A stretch of DNA of 64,000 nt from Ceratothoa steindachneri (GCA_963969495.1 OZ018328.1:133951968-134015967), one strand, 5' to 3'; shown: positions 48,566-60,177, counted from the first letter of the stretch. Program-made: numbers and translations. The notes: generated by a model from the letters alone, not told the origin.

Positions 48566-50060
48566 TTCTCCCTGCTGTCCTCCCATTGATTCTCATTAAC
48601 ACTTTACTTGCCACGGGGCTGGTTCCCTCTTCCTTCAAACATACCTCAATTCGTCCTAACCTTAAAAAAGACACCTTAACCCCTCTGAACCATCTAGCTA
48701 TCGCCCTATCTCACAGCTTTCATTCCTCTCTAAGGTCATCGAGAGAGTGGTTTTCTCTCGCCTTAATGATCATATTTATAACTGCAATATCGATGAAATG
48801 TACCAGTCGAGGTTCGAAACAAAGCACTCTGCTGAAATCGCTCTTCTTAATTTTTCAGACGGTTTACGTAGAGCAGCCTATAGGGGTTGTATGTCCATTC
48901 TAGTCCTCCTAGACCTCTCCCCTTCCTTCGACACCATCGAGCACACTCTCCTCCTTGATCGTATTCACACTTTCCTTGGTCTCTCAGGCACTGCACTTGA
49001 TTGGTTGCGCTCAATCCTCTTCTTCCGCACTCAGTCAGTCGCGCTCGATAACCTCTCCTCAGATCTCGCGTCAATTCATTTTGGGGTGCTTTAAGTCTCA
49101 GTCCTTGGTCCCCTCCGCTTTCGCATCTACTTACTTCCTTTTGGCTTCCTTCTTCACGATTTTGGACTGTCTTTGGACCTTTATGCTGATGGCACTCAGA
49201 TATACCTTTCCTCATCTCCTGTGTCCTTCTCTCAATCAATTATCAAGCTCCTTTCAGCCTACACTTCTATAAACCAATGGCTGTCTGCCAACATTCTCAA
49301 ACTTAACTGCGATAAAACTGAAGTTATCCTTGTTTCTACTGTTTTTATGGTGGATAAATCTGAAGCTTCCCTTCCCTCTCTTAACCTTAGGGAAACCAAT
49401 GTTGCCTTCTCTGATACCGTCAGTAATTTTGGTATTATTTTCGACGAGCAACTCTCGTTTAAACCGCACATCCATCGTATCTGTAAATCTTTCGTCACTT
49501 TCCTCCTCAACTTCTCACGTGTTCGATAAAATTTAGATCGATGAAGCCTTGAGACTCCTGTTTATGCCTTCGTCACCTCACGCTTAAACTACGGCAATTC
49601 TCTTCTACTGAATCTCCCTTCTTCGTCACTTCACCCCCTACAACTAATTCAAAACTATGCCACCCGGCTCCTCTTTCGCCACCCCCGGGTCTCTCCTTCA
49701 ATGCCTCTGTTACAGGAGCTACACTGGTTACCTATTCGCTTCCGTACCCACTATAAAAATCATCTCATTACCTACAAGGCTCTAAACCTCGAGGCTCCAC
49801 CTTATTTCTCGTCTGCCCAATCCCATCGTCAATTTCCTCGGGCACTCCAGTCTAAACTCGCTTCCCTCCTGAACATTCCTCGTTCTGTCCTCTACTCGAT
49901 GGGTGACCGTTACTTCTCAGTTTGTGCTCTTAGACTCTGGAATGCCCTTCCTGCCGAAGTCCGATACTCTCCCTCCCCTGCTACTTTTAAACGTCTCCTG
50001 AAGACTCATCTCTTCAGAATTCCTTCTCTTCCCTGTAAAATTTCTCTACACTTGCTACAC
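48566..50060 (+). pseudogene. L2-like reverse transcriptase, frameshifted
   Basis: Blocks in several frames: LPLILINTLLATGLVPSSFK at 48580, and a QLSFLSKVIERVV-like block with shifts near 48715. Then LVLLDLSPSFDTIEHTLLLD at 48900-48960, GPLRFRIYLLPFGF near 49110, and LYADGTQIYLSSS at about 49177. After these come LSANILKLNCDKTEVILVST, a frame change, VTSRLNYGNSLL, and a long open end (49701-50141: MPLLQELHWLPIRFRTHYKN, CALRLWNALPAEVRYSPSP, FKRLLKTHLFRIP). YADD reads YADG, so the second Asp is lost, as in the minus-strand copy where it is YADV. Confidence 0.85.
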
Positions 50061-50125
50061 AACCTGCGCTCTGGGAGGGTTAACAGCCCTGAAGGGAGCA
50101 TCCTAAATACCTATTATTATTATTA

Positions 50126-52632
50126 TTATAGCGTAGCTTGACTGAGAATCTATTATTTTTTTCATTTTATAGAAAGATATACGAGGTGTCTAAAATTAGC
50201 TATTGATTTCAATGAAATCAAGCAAATTTTTAGAAAACTGACACCATTTTGCGTTTATTACTTAATTATGATACAAAACATACACTCGAGATTCGCGACC
50301 ATGATGAAGCCAGAATCCCCCTCTCCATCTTTTCCCCATAAAGGTCATGATGCCGGCCCAATTGCGATGGGTATAGGCCATAGGCACATTGATTCCCTGG
50401 TAAGGGTTCTCGAAACCTAGAGATGATGGCCGCTTGGAAGCCCCTCCAGATGTAAAAATGGTCCGCGAAGGGCACCGCATTTCAAGTCATTGTTCACCCT
50501 ATGGACGAACAATGAGTCGATGGGACAATTTCCAAAGCCAGAGTCCTCCGTTGTTCAAGATCCTCATGAGGTGGCAAGGGGCTACGAGTACTCAGGAGGA
50601 CAGGAGGGACCTACTGACTAGGATCGGACACCATTACCAGCTACATCCTTACCAATGTCGGAGGAGGATATGGCGGAACCTGGTTTGCTTAGCATTGTAG
50701 CCCCTTCGGGGTGAGCTGAGAAGAGGACTCATTCACCTCCCTCTTCTCTTTCAAGTAAAAGTAAAGGTAATATGAGTTGCAAATCTAGCTAAGTGGCACC
50801 TTTTGGGTGGGAAAGTTAGACCGAAAAGACAAAATTTGCAAGTAAGTTGAGTAGAGCCTCGATGACGTCGTGGATCATTATAGGAGAGACTACCTTGCGT
50901 CTTCGAGCCCGCTGACTTCAAACAATTCATTCTTTTCAAGTTGTTCACTAATATCACTATTTTGGCGTAGGTTTACAGGTTCTACCAGAGAGTGGCTCTA
51001 GCAGGGTAATTAATAGCGAACCAAAGGTCATCTTTTTCTCGGACGGGACCCTTATGGTGAATGCGACGAACCTTGCCTCAAGTACTCATTATTAATAGGG
51101 TTCTGAGAGGTATTGAAAATAAAATTAGAACAAAAATTATAAAAAGTACACTCTTCCTTAAGGAAGAAGATTGGGCTTCTCAGGCAGACCTTCGATCAGT
51201 GTCCAAACGTCCTATCCAGCTTTGGCAACGGCCAATTGGTCTACATAATTTTAAAAAGTTTCCAGTACATATCGCCTAATAATTTAAACTTGGTATATTT
51301 ATTCTTAAAATGAATGATAATTTTCTAGGCCTAAAGGGCAAAAAAAAGTTAATTGGAACTCTTTTTATATACGGTGAAAACAATCCTCAGGATTCTTTTT
51401 TTCTCCATCTAAATTTGCTCTAATAATTTCATTTTGCTTCATTCGTTTTCGGGGCCAGTAGCTATTCCCTCCCGATAAAGATTAAAATTGAAAATCTATT
51501 TTAAAAATAACTTTGATAAATCTTTCGAATATACGAATAAAATAGCAAACATGCCTAAATTTTAATAAATTTTCTGAACTTCCCCATTAATAATTTTTGT
51601 TTTTAATTCTAAAACATCAGATACTCCTATTTATTTCTGAACTTCACCATTTTGTTTTTTCAAACTTTAAAGGAACTCTTAATTCAACCCCTCCAAAAGA
51701 TCCAGTTCTTAAAATGTTATGGATAAAATTATAAACCAAATTAAAAATGCATAAACTTTTAATACATATCAAACAGGATAAACATAAATAAAAGTGAGTT
51801 TTATAAAAAAAAATCTATTTGCCTGAAATATATAGTTAATTAATGGACACGTGTAGAATGTTTGATAAGGTGTTCCACATTGAGATTAGAAAGGTTGAGA
51901 GGTTCCCACTCCTAAGAAAAACAGAAATGATGCTCAAAGGAAAAGATGAGATGTGAGGATTAGAAGTGAAACATAAAATATGAGTGTAAAAAGAATCGAA
52001 AAATTACAAAGAAATCTGTATTTAGAGTGAAATGAGTGTAGTGCAGAAAAAAGAACGTAGTGAGAGGGTGGCCAACAGGCAAGAGATAGGATAGGATAAG
52101 TTTGTTAAACCGTGATGAAAAGGAAGGGACGATATGTGAAGAAATAAAAGCGCCTTTACGGAGGAAAAAGATGAAGGGATAGAAAAAGGTGAATGAAACG
52201 AATAATAACGTAAAGGAAAACGATATACAGGGCAAAGAAAAATAGCAGCATATTATAATAAACCAACGAGGCAACCAAAAGAAAGAAGAACCTAACAAAG
52301 GAAACTCTAGAACCAAATTTAAGATAGAGGACGAGAAAAGGAATACTAAAAAGAAATGTGAAAATAAACACTGATCTAGGCCCAGAAGAAAGAAACCAAG
52401 TTGTTTGAAGGGCCGAAAACGTTAGGAGCAAGAGAGGAAAATATTGAAATCAGACACGTAAGTTTAGTATTAGGTTAAAAGAAGGAATTTCTTCGGGAAT
52501 AGACGAATAAATAGAAAATAGGAGCGATCTATACATAAATTTATAAACTTGCACCCCTTTACTTACACCTAGAATAGAATAAAAGAAAAGGTGTGAGAGA
52601 GTATAAAAGGCTAGTGCGTCCAGAGCTATCCC
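50126..52632. other. No firm gene; possible DNA-element end at about 50178
   Basis: From about 50178 the sequence TATACGAGGTGTCTAAAATT resembles the end of some Tc1/mariner-like elements. Two overlapping minus-strand frames (50262-50480) lie next to it, but I cannot match them to a transposase and see no second end. The rest, 50.7-52.6 kb, is AT-rich or mixed DNA without a recognised family. Confidence 0.3.
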
Positions 52633-52687
52633 GCCCCATCTCCTCGCTTCTGGCCCACTGTCGGGACCAGAAGTGAGGAGAAGGGGC
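52633..52687. other. Strong 55-nt hairpin, microRNA-precursor-like
   Basis: Left arm 52633-52656 and right arm 52663-52687 pair over 24 positions. The exceptions are one A.A mismatch, one G.U pair and a one-base bulge. The loop is six bases. Arms are pyrimidine-rich on the left (CTCCTCGCTTCTGG) and purine-rich on the right (CCAGAAGTGAGGAG). It is shorter than most animal microRNA precursors, so an accidental or transposon-derived inverted repeat is equally possible. Confidence 0.5.
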
Positions 52688-53337
52688 AAAAGAGCACCGA
52701 CCCCTCCTATTCCCCCTTTCCCCACTCCCTGCTACTTGCGGCACCGGAGACAGGGTAACAGGGGAAAGATTAGGAGGACAGAAAGAGGAAAGGAAGCGAT
52801 AGTATAGCAAGAAACTAGTAGAAGATCAAACAGATGAATTAGGTGGTCTTGACCCTACACCTAATACGTGGTGCTAATACCACGATGTGTATTACCCACC
52901 CATGTATATTTGTAGAGCCCGCTAAGAAGACAGCAACCAAGAGTTAGTGAGGAATGGAAAGAGGTTAGAAGCGTGCGGTGACCCGCAAAATGCTTAGAGG
53001 TCAAGCTAATCTCTGTCCATTTTAATTAGTTAGAAGTTGGGATTATAGTTACAGAGAAAGTACCTGAGATCCAGGTGTTTGTGCTTTCCGTTTTCGTTAC
53101 CTAGTACTTATAGTTGGCGTTCAAACTGTTATTAGTGTGTGTCTGTTTTTAAGTAGAATTTGTTTGTTTTTCTCGAATGCTATTTTGTATTCTAACTGTG
53201 TATTCTTGCATGTAATTTTTCCCTTTTATCTTGTCGCTTTCACATTTTCTGTTCCTCAAGGGTTTTTGTTACCCTTGCCTTCGTCGCTTTGCCGTATCTC
53301 TCTATCTGTTGTCACATCCGGTGATGTATCCTTCCTG

Positions 53338-55100
53338 CTACGTGTAGATGTCTTCTTCTTCTTCGTTCTCATTTCCGATCTTAACCCTACTTGGGAATAG
53401 TCGGTGAGGCCTCCAGTCTATTGCTTCTATTTGCGTTAAAAGTTTGTTTCCAATTTCGTCATGTGTCCTCTCGATGACTCCTTTTGATCTCTTCATGATT
53501 ATCCTGTTTAAGGGCTCGACGTTGGCTTCTCTGCGTAGTTCTTCTATCCTTCTCATCTCTGCCCTTCTTGTATTTGTCACTAGGTACATTGCTTTGTTCT
53601 GGACTCTTTGTAGTTCGAGCAGTTTAGTTCTTGACAATGTACACATTGCGATTGCTGGATAGATCAATGTTGGTTGGATAATCGCATTGTAAATCTTCTT
53701 TTTATTCTCTTGACTTAAATTTCTTAATTTATACATGAGTACTAGTCCTCTCTTTGCTTTCTGTATTCTCTCGGCTACGTGTTTCGTGTAACCGGATTTT
53801 GTTATTGTCAAACCTAGTACTTTACAGTCGTTACTGTATCAATATACAGTAGCAGACGTTGATGTCTGCTACTTTTCTTCTGTATCTGGGAACTATTTTA
53901 AATTTGTTTCTGTTTGTACTGATTTTCCATCTGTGTTCGTATTCGTCAATTCTTCGAATATCTTCTGTCGTCGCTCTTGCTTGAAATTGAGCGTGCCTGT
54001 ATGGAGACAGCACAACTTGGGTGATATCACCTGCAAATTGTATGTTCATATATCCCTGCATCATTGTAGGGAAGATTTCCGCTGTATATACAGCGTATAA
54101 TAACGGACTTAAGCAACCGCCCTCGGGAACTGCAGACTCCAGCTTAAAGGGTTCCTCTTGGTGATTACCCATGTCTATATACGCGTATATATCAGCTACA
54201 TAGTTGCATAGCAACCTTTCTAGCTGCTTAATCCAAGCCGAAGTATTTTATATTGTATGCCTTTCTGCCATACTTTGTTGAAAACTTTGGACACGTCTCC
54301 ACATACTATGTCCACACTCCTCTTTTCGCCTTTCACCTTGGCTATTTTCTCCATATTAAATAGAGCACCATATCCGTGCTCCTGTTCTTCCGGAATCCGA
54401 ATATGCGCTCGTTGTACAGGCCGTTCTCCACCAGATGTTGATCGAGTTTCTTCTTTAAAATCTTTTCATTTACTTTCCCGATGAAGTCAAGCAGATATAT
54501 TGGTCTATAGTTTTTAACCATGTGTAGAGATTTTCCTGGCTTTGGGATAAAAATCATTTTTGCTACTTTTAGGTTTGTTGGGTAGTAGCCTGTATGAAGG
54601 CAGGCATTGAATAGGTTCTTCAATCCCTCCAAGATGTTTTTGGTCGCTTCTGTGTAGTTTTTTTGTGAGTCCTGAGACTCCCAGCGCCTTTTGTTTCAAG
54701 CTGTTTATGTTATCTTATAGTTCTTGTACGAATAATGTAGCATAATTTCCCTCATTATTATTTCTCGTTATTGCAACTGAATTATAGTGTTGACTCCTGG
54801 CCGTTGTCTGGTCGAGTTCTTCGACAATTACGTTCTCAAAATCAGTGTCGAAATTATCATTGTCTTCTTCGCTGATTCTAAAAACGTTTCTCCACTATTC
54901 TTTGAAAACTATTTCTATCTCGCTTTCGTCCTCAATTAGTATCCCTCTCTCATCTTTAATCTTGATCTTCCCCTTTGCCGGTTTTTCCTTCATGCTATCT
55001 ACCCATTTCCAAAATTTCTTTGGGGATTCTTCGATATCTAACTTCCTGACCTGGTCGTTCCAATATTCTTGTTGCTTATCGCTTATCATTTGCATTAATT
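53338..55100 (-). pseudogene. ORF2 reverse transcriptase of the Nimb-like LINE
   Basis: Blocks from high to low: QQEYWNDQVRKLDIEESPKK with FWKWVDSMK (55095-54895), YPTNLKVAKMIFIPKPGKS with NYRPIYLLDFIGKV, and IFGFRKNRSTDMVLYLI (54632-54342). Then VPEGGCLSPLLYAVYTAEIF, MNIQFAGDITQVVLSP and STNRNKFKIVP (54214-53831). The end piece (53811-53338) has YTKHVAERIQKAKRGLVLMY, NAIIQPTLIYPAIAM and LQRVQNKAMYLVTN, the standard C-terminal region. QFADD reads QFAGD and VPQGG reads VPEGG. Breaks separate all blocks. No RNase H domain is seen. Confidence 0.8.
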
Positions 55101-55158
55101 CTCTTTTATTTCTTCTAAGTTGGTTGTATAGGTCTCTACTAAGTTATTCCCTCCGTAT

Positions 55159-56079
55159 TTATTCAGAGATATGTCTTATTTCCGTATTTTTATTTATCAT
55201 TTCCTGTAACCATCTAAAGTTTTGGATCGTTCTAAAGGCTCTTTTTGGAACTGCCTTTTCGTCTGCTCTAATCAGCGTACTCCTAATTTCTCTAAGTCCC
55301 TCGTCGATTTCTTCTATAGTCGCCTCGATGAAAGTTTTTGGTTCATATTCCTTTAAAACTTCTTTGTACTTTGTACAGTCTGCCTGGTGATAGGCTTTCC
55401 ATTTCTTACCTGGCTTCTGTATGGGATTCTGGTTAATGGTAAGTAGTGTAGCCATGTGGTCACTGACCCGTATGTCAACCGGTTCCAAGTGAAAATTAAA
55501 TGGCAAGTTAAAGTTTGCGAGGCAGATATCTGGCTTACTCCTCGTTCTGTTATGTATATATGTGGGAAAATCTGGCCCCAGTCTTTGGAGCATTCTCCTA
55601 TCCAGTATCGTTTTCAAATGCCTGCCCGCGTTGTTGTTTGTTCTATATTTGTTTTCCGCACAGTGTGCGTTCAAGTCTCCTATAAATTTGACTGGGTTCC
55701 TGTTAGTAAAAATCTTAGTGAAGTTGGCAATTGGTAATCCGTCTCCTCTTGGGAGACGGGAACCCGTGGCTAATATGAGACTAGTTAGTTTTAATTTTAT
55801 CTCACTGCTGCATAGGATTCGCTTAGTCTTTAGTGAGTCTTATAGTCTAGTTCCTTTTTGATCGCAATTGCTAATCCGTCGTGTCTTTGTCTTGAAGGAT
55901 TCGTTGCTACAACGTTGTGATTCCATATTTTTATTTTTTTCTGTTTCTAGGTTTAATCCGTGGCCAGATATTAAAATAGCATCTGGGTCTAGCTCTCCAA
56001 AGATATTTCCGTATATGCATTTTTTACCTACCCAACCCTTAGTATTAATTTGAATTATTTCCAGTTTACGTTTGTCCAT
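55159..56079 (-). pseudogene. ORF2 endonuclease domain of the Nimb-like LINE
   Basis: The start MDKRKLEIIQINTKG at 56079 is followed by DPDAILISGHGLN, the place of the usual ExxLxxN block. After stops and shifts the second half is one 171-codon frame (55674-55159). It holds DLNAHCAENKYRTNNNAGRH, RSKPDICLANFN and PVDIRVSDHMATLLT: the GDLNAH and SDH blocks, complete when the preceding Gly in the other frame is included. A basic linker follows with YKEVLKEYEPKTFIEATIEE. The short distance from ORF1 to ORF2 suggests coupled translation. Confidence 0.78.
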
Positions 56080-56089
56080 TTTGATATTC

Positions 56090-57430
56090 CTTTTTGGGTT
56101 TCCGTTTGTCTCTTTAGGTCTTGTTTATCGTTTCTTCTTCTTTCTCTCGTTCTTTTCCCGTCTACACATGATTGCTTCCTTTCCTTTCTGGGATAGTGAT
56201 GTCGACGGGATCGGGGACTGCTGCCGTTGGGTTGATGTCTTATGTGAGCTGGATCTGGATCTTCTTTTCTTTTGGGCTTTTCTTCTGGTGACTCTAACCT
56301 CCTGGGCGGATTCTTCCGTGCTGCTATCCGATTCAGTTTCCTCAGTATTTGAGTCTTCATTGTTTTCCTCCTGCGGTTTTGCTTATTCGACTAGTGCTTT
56401 TATTGTTTTGTCACTAATCTTCACCTTAAATATTGCTGACGAGTCCACATCCTTGGGAAAGTTCATGGGTTCTAAACCGTTGTCCTTGAGCATCCCGTTT
56501 ATGGTATTCGCGTAGCTTCCGAGGTTGTCAATGTTCAATATGTGTGAGTGCAAGATACAGGTCAGTATCTTGACATTCAATGTTCCGTCTATGCTGAGTT
56601 GTGTTTCTGTTTTTTGGTTGTTTACTTTATTTTTTGTTGCCGAGGCGTTTGTCATGTTAATGTGTCTCTTCAATCTCTCTTCGTTCTCCTTCCTTCTATT
56701 ATGTATTTTCTTTTTGGGCATGACATAGCCATTGTCCGATGTGGTCCTCTACAGTTTATGCACTGCTTGGTCGTATTCTGGCATGATCGGTGGGTGTGCC
56801 CCTCCATCTCGTACTCCGAACATATCGTGAGGTCTTTTTTAGGACATTCCGCCGTTATGTGGTCTTCCATTTCGTAATAACGGAAGCATATCTGTATGTT
56901 TATGAATGCGTCTCGCTGGATGTTGGTTTGAAGGATCCTGGTGTAGAAGGCATAAGTCCTTTATCCATGAATTTGGTAACCATTTCGGTGTTTTCGCAGA
57001 CGATCTTAAACACGTGAGTATGATCCCTGAATTTTATAATGTCATGAATTTTCAGCCACGGTTGATTTGCTTCCAACTCCTGCTTAATATCCTGAGGAGT
57101 GTTCATTCCTACCCATGGCTCAACTTTCCTGCATACGCCTGATCTATTGGCCGCGATTTGTGTGGGGGCGGGGGGTCGCTTCAAGCTCAAGTTTGTTGAG
57201 TGTGATGCTGCCCGCGGAGGGTAGGAGTTTCTCGATATCCTTGTTTTCAGGGCAGATCACGATGAATCTTGTCTAGACATCAAGGCACTTAATTAGTGGG
57301 ATTTGCAGGTCAGTTAATATCTGTTGGACTACTTCTTGTGTTGTCCTCTTCCTTCCGTTGGGCTTGAATCTCAGGGCTAGCCTTTTGTCACTCTCTAAAA
57401 AGTGACAGAATCTAAGAGTCTGAACCCTAT
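56090..57430 (-). pseudogene. ORF1 (gag-like, zinc knuckle) of the Nimb-like LINE
   Basis: In order: RLALRFKPNGRKRTTQEVVQ near 57400, a TAG near 57275, then TRFIVICPENKDIEKLLPSA. Next is APTQIAANRSGVCRKVEPWV and IIKFRDHTHVFKIVCENTEM (57190-56900). Then come three knuckles at about 56885-56725. The first, CFRYYEMEDH, and the second, CSEYEMEGHTHRSC, have Tyr for their second Cys. The third, CINCRGPHRTMAMSC, is intact. After CPKRKYII a frame change leads to NVKILTCILHSHILNIDNLG (56721-56383), then a Ser/Glu-rich and Arg/Lys-rich tail. The protein would bind element RNA. Confidence 0.82.
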
Positions 57431-59366
57431 TGAGAGTGTACCTTAGTGTCTTAAATACCTGCCTATAACCGCCATTGGCAACCCTACTACCTTTATGGGC
57501 CTACTCTAATAGGCGCCTCTCCAAGGTCTTTGGCTCGTGTCCTTAAGGGACCCCTTCTTCGCGCCCCCTAACAGGGCTTCCTTCCGGGGTTCACTATACC
57601 GTACTATCAAGGAGGTCTGGGCGCAATGAAGGTTGTGTTATGTTGCGAAATGATGAAAGAAGCGTGAGTAAAAAGCACGAAGTGTGGATAGTACCCTTAT
57701 GGGAAGAACTACCCCGTGCCTAGCCACAGGAGGTCTCTACAATCAGACTAAGCACGCATTGATATTGGGTGCAGCGACGTGGAAAAGGTTATTTTTGCAA
57801 ATTTAACACGAACGCGCGTATTCAAGTTCTACAAAACTTTACCTCCTTTATCAGGGAAAACTTTACTAGAGCGTAAAGAGAGAAAAACAACAGATGATCT
57901 GAGCCTTCGGGTCCAGAAGGAGAGCTACTGTAGCCTATAAATACGAAGAAAATTTTAAAAAAATATGAGAGAGGGGGAAAATGGTCGTAGAAGGACAAAG
58001 AATTCCGCAACAAAACTCAAATTTTATTAGTGGAATAATGGAAATAAATTTTAAGTCTCAGAAAGAAATCACGGTAACACAAAAGGAAACCTTTACGCCT
58101 TGGCAGGAATTCATTGGTTTTGAATTGAGAAAAAGATTAAGATAAAAATATGAATTATCTTGAATATAAATATACTGAGTTAATAATTTTTCCCTGTAAA
58201 ACAATGTGTATGCAAAAAAAATGCATTGCGAAATTTCTAGCATAAAAAATGAATATAACTAATCACAACAAATAGTACCTCTCTCCAAATTAGCGATGCG
58301 ATAAATAACTTCAAAAGATAAGTAAAAGAAATATAAAAAATTGTTACATTTATTTTTCTCACCATGTTTACCAATACTTCACAATTCAAATTACCCCCCC
58401 CCCCAAAAAAAAAGCTTTGGAAAGTTTTGTCCAGGAAGAAACAAAATCTGATTCATTTCCAAATTCTTTTGTTACTTTAATGTCTGCTTGCATGTGGCGT
58501 TAAGTCCTAAAAATTTATATTTACTCTTTTTCCCTATTTTCACCTCAAGAATTTGTCTTTATGATTCCACCTTTTTTTATAGTGAATAGTATTTGCATTT
58601 ACTATAGTAATCATCAAATGTAAAATGAGACAAAGTTTCATGCTTTGTAATAGTTACCTTTCGAATACCTGAATAATGTAAGAAAATGAGACCATTTTAC
58701 AGAGAATGATTTTAAATGGGTAACAAAATTTATTTAAAGGTAGTGGGGTGCAATATTAGTGAAATTAAATATATCTTGTCAAATATATTTTTTATATTAA
58801 CTCGACAAATAATTATTGACATATCCTTTATATAAATATATTTAATAAAAAAATAGTTAAGTACTATAAACAACCTCGTTGCTACACGATGGAATAAATC
58901 ATTATTTTTAGGTGATCCATCAGCCTGTGAATTTTTACTTGTACAAAAACATACCCCCTAAAGTCCGTATAAAAATTATATGCAAAATTGAAGAGACCAT
59001 ACTGTTTGTTAAATAATATCGATGAGGTCCATAGGTTGGTGCGATGTAAATTTAAATGTACCAACTGGTCCCTGCTACTTACCACATTAAGTCAATTTAT
59101 CAATATATTTTCCACTGTCTGATCCTAAAAGTCATTACGAGAATGCAACTGCTTACTCGAAAATATGCTATCAAGATTCATTGCTCTTTACCACTCTATA
59201 AACCTATAATAAAACATGGCGCACTGAATTGTTTTGGTGAATAATGTAAATACACGAATTTGATTACCTTTAGGCTATCGGCACCTAAACCCCTTGAATC
59301 TGTGGCCCCAAAACACTCACGTGATGAAAGCAGAACCCTGTTTTTATCAAATCGATGCCTTATAAG
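57431..59366. other. No gene seen
   Basis: The first 370 bases are GC-balanced and may be the 5' leader of the minus-strand LINE. The remainder is very AT-rich, with a poly(C)-poly(A) junction at about 58394-58415. Confidence 0.4.
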
Positions 59367-59374
59367 CTGATTTT
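59367..59374. repeat. Left target-site duplication of the MITE
   Basis: CTGATTTT, identical to 60170-60177. Confidence 0.9.
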
Positions 59375-60169
59375 GGTAATACTTCAGATTCGGGGCGCAC
59401 GGTAGGTGGCGCTGTTAGTAGGCTACAATTTGGGGCTACAATATATCTCTTATGACGTCAGACGGTAGCTTCAGATGTGACCAATCACGACGTTATATTT
59501 TTTTGTTGTTTTGGGGATTTGTAACTTTTAGTCTGTATTATTTACTAAATATCTGCGCCTCTGCTCGTTTATAGTTTTTTCTAAGTTAGGTAAGGTTCTT
59601 GAATTCTTTTATTATTTTTTTGTTTTATTTTCGTATTTTTTGTTTTGCTGCGAACGATAACAACTGCTTTCTGGCAACGTCGTAGTTTATAAATAGGACC
59701 CGCTTTGCAGATGTTTTTGTTTGATTATAGCGTTTTCGTGCTTTCCATGTGCTTCTCGTTATTCGAATTCGGCTTTATTTTGTATAATCGTGAAAAACTT
59801 TTAGATGATCTAGAGGCGCATAAACTAATAAAGAAACCAATAAAAGTAAGTATTGTTTGTTATTAGGTTAGGTTTTTCAGCCAGTAAAAAGCTGTTGGGG
59901 GAGAATAAAACCACAATAAATTCAAGGGGACTGCTCGTAGGGAAGATATCACTGTGGGAAAACCACCCTGCGATGATCCTGAGTTTCAATCAATAGGGGA
60001 GATCTGGGGGGGCACAGCCCCCCCAGTATAGACTCACACAAAAAAATATAACTCCGTAATTGGTCACATCTGACGCTACCATCTGACTTCATAAGAGATA
60101 TATTGTTTCCCAAAATAGTAGCCTATAAACAGCGCCACCTACCGTGCGCCCCGAAACTGAAGTGTTACC
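59375..60169. mobile_element. Non-autonomous DNA transposon (MITE-like), 795 bp
   Basis: Terminal inverted repeats of 132 bp: left 59375-59506, right 60038-60169, differing at about 14 positions. They start GGTAATACTTCAG on the left and GGTAACACTTCAG read from the right. The flanking CTGATTTT occurs at 59367-59374 and again at 60170-60177: a perfect 8-bp target-site duplication. The core has no transposase frame. An 8-bp duplication is usual for hAT, P and Merlin-type elements, but the ends do not let me choose among them. Confidence 0.92.
60004..60026. other. Perfect G/C hairpin inside the MITE
   Basis: CTGGGGGGGC (60004-60013), loop ACA, GCCCCCCCAG (60017-60026): a 10-bp perfect stem placed just inside the right terminal repeat. 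Confidence 0.9.
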
Positions 60170-60177
60170 CTGATTTT
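60170..60177. repeat. Right target-site duplication of the MITE
   Basis: CTGATTTT, identical to 59367-59374. Confidence 0.9.

Larger units (their letters stand above)
47690..50125 (+). mobile_element. L2-like LINE, endonuclease C-terminus to 3' end
   Basis: Continuation of the L2-like element after the mariner. It carries the endonuclease end, linker, RT and C-terminal domain, then a 3' tail with stem-loop (50076-50090) and (TTA)n at 50107-50127. It is the same family as the minus-strand copy at 29.4-30.9 kb; the RT protein blocks and the tail correspond. Frameshifts and stops are spread over the RT. Confidence 0.88.
53338..57430 (-). mobile_element. I/Nimb-like LINE, nearly full length
   Basis: Minus-strand element with gag-like ORF1 (about 57430-56090) followed closely by ORF2 (56079-53338) with endonuclease and RT. 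Zinc knuckles in ORF1, the GDLNAH and SDHM endonuclease blocks and the VPEGGCLSPLLYAVYTAEI RT block fit the I-group clade Nimb; the exact clade is uncertain. Stops and shifts break both ORFs and the catalytic FADD is FAGD, so it is dead. DNA above 57430 to about 57800 may be the 5' untranslated leader. Confidence 0.82.

Noticed and set aside
50262..50480. Overlapping minus-strand frames of about 70 codons beside a mariner-like end
   Set aside because: No transposase motif and no second terminal repeat; not enough to call an element.
51960..52810. Minus-strand frames rich in Phe/Leu/Ser
   Set aside because: Composition is that of purine-rich DNA read backwards; hydrophobic runs look like chance and no family fits.
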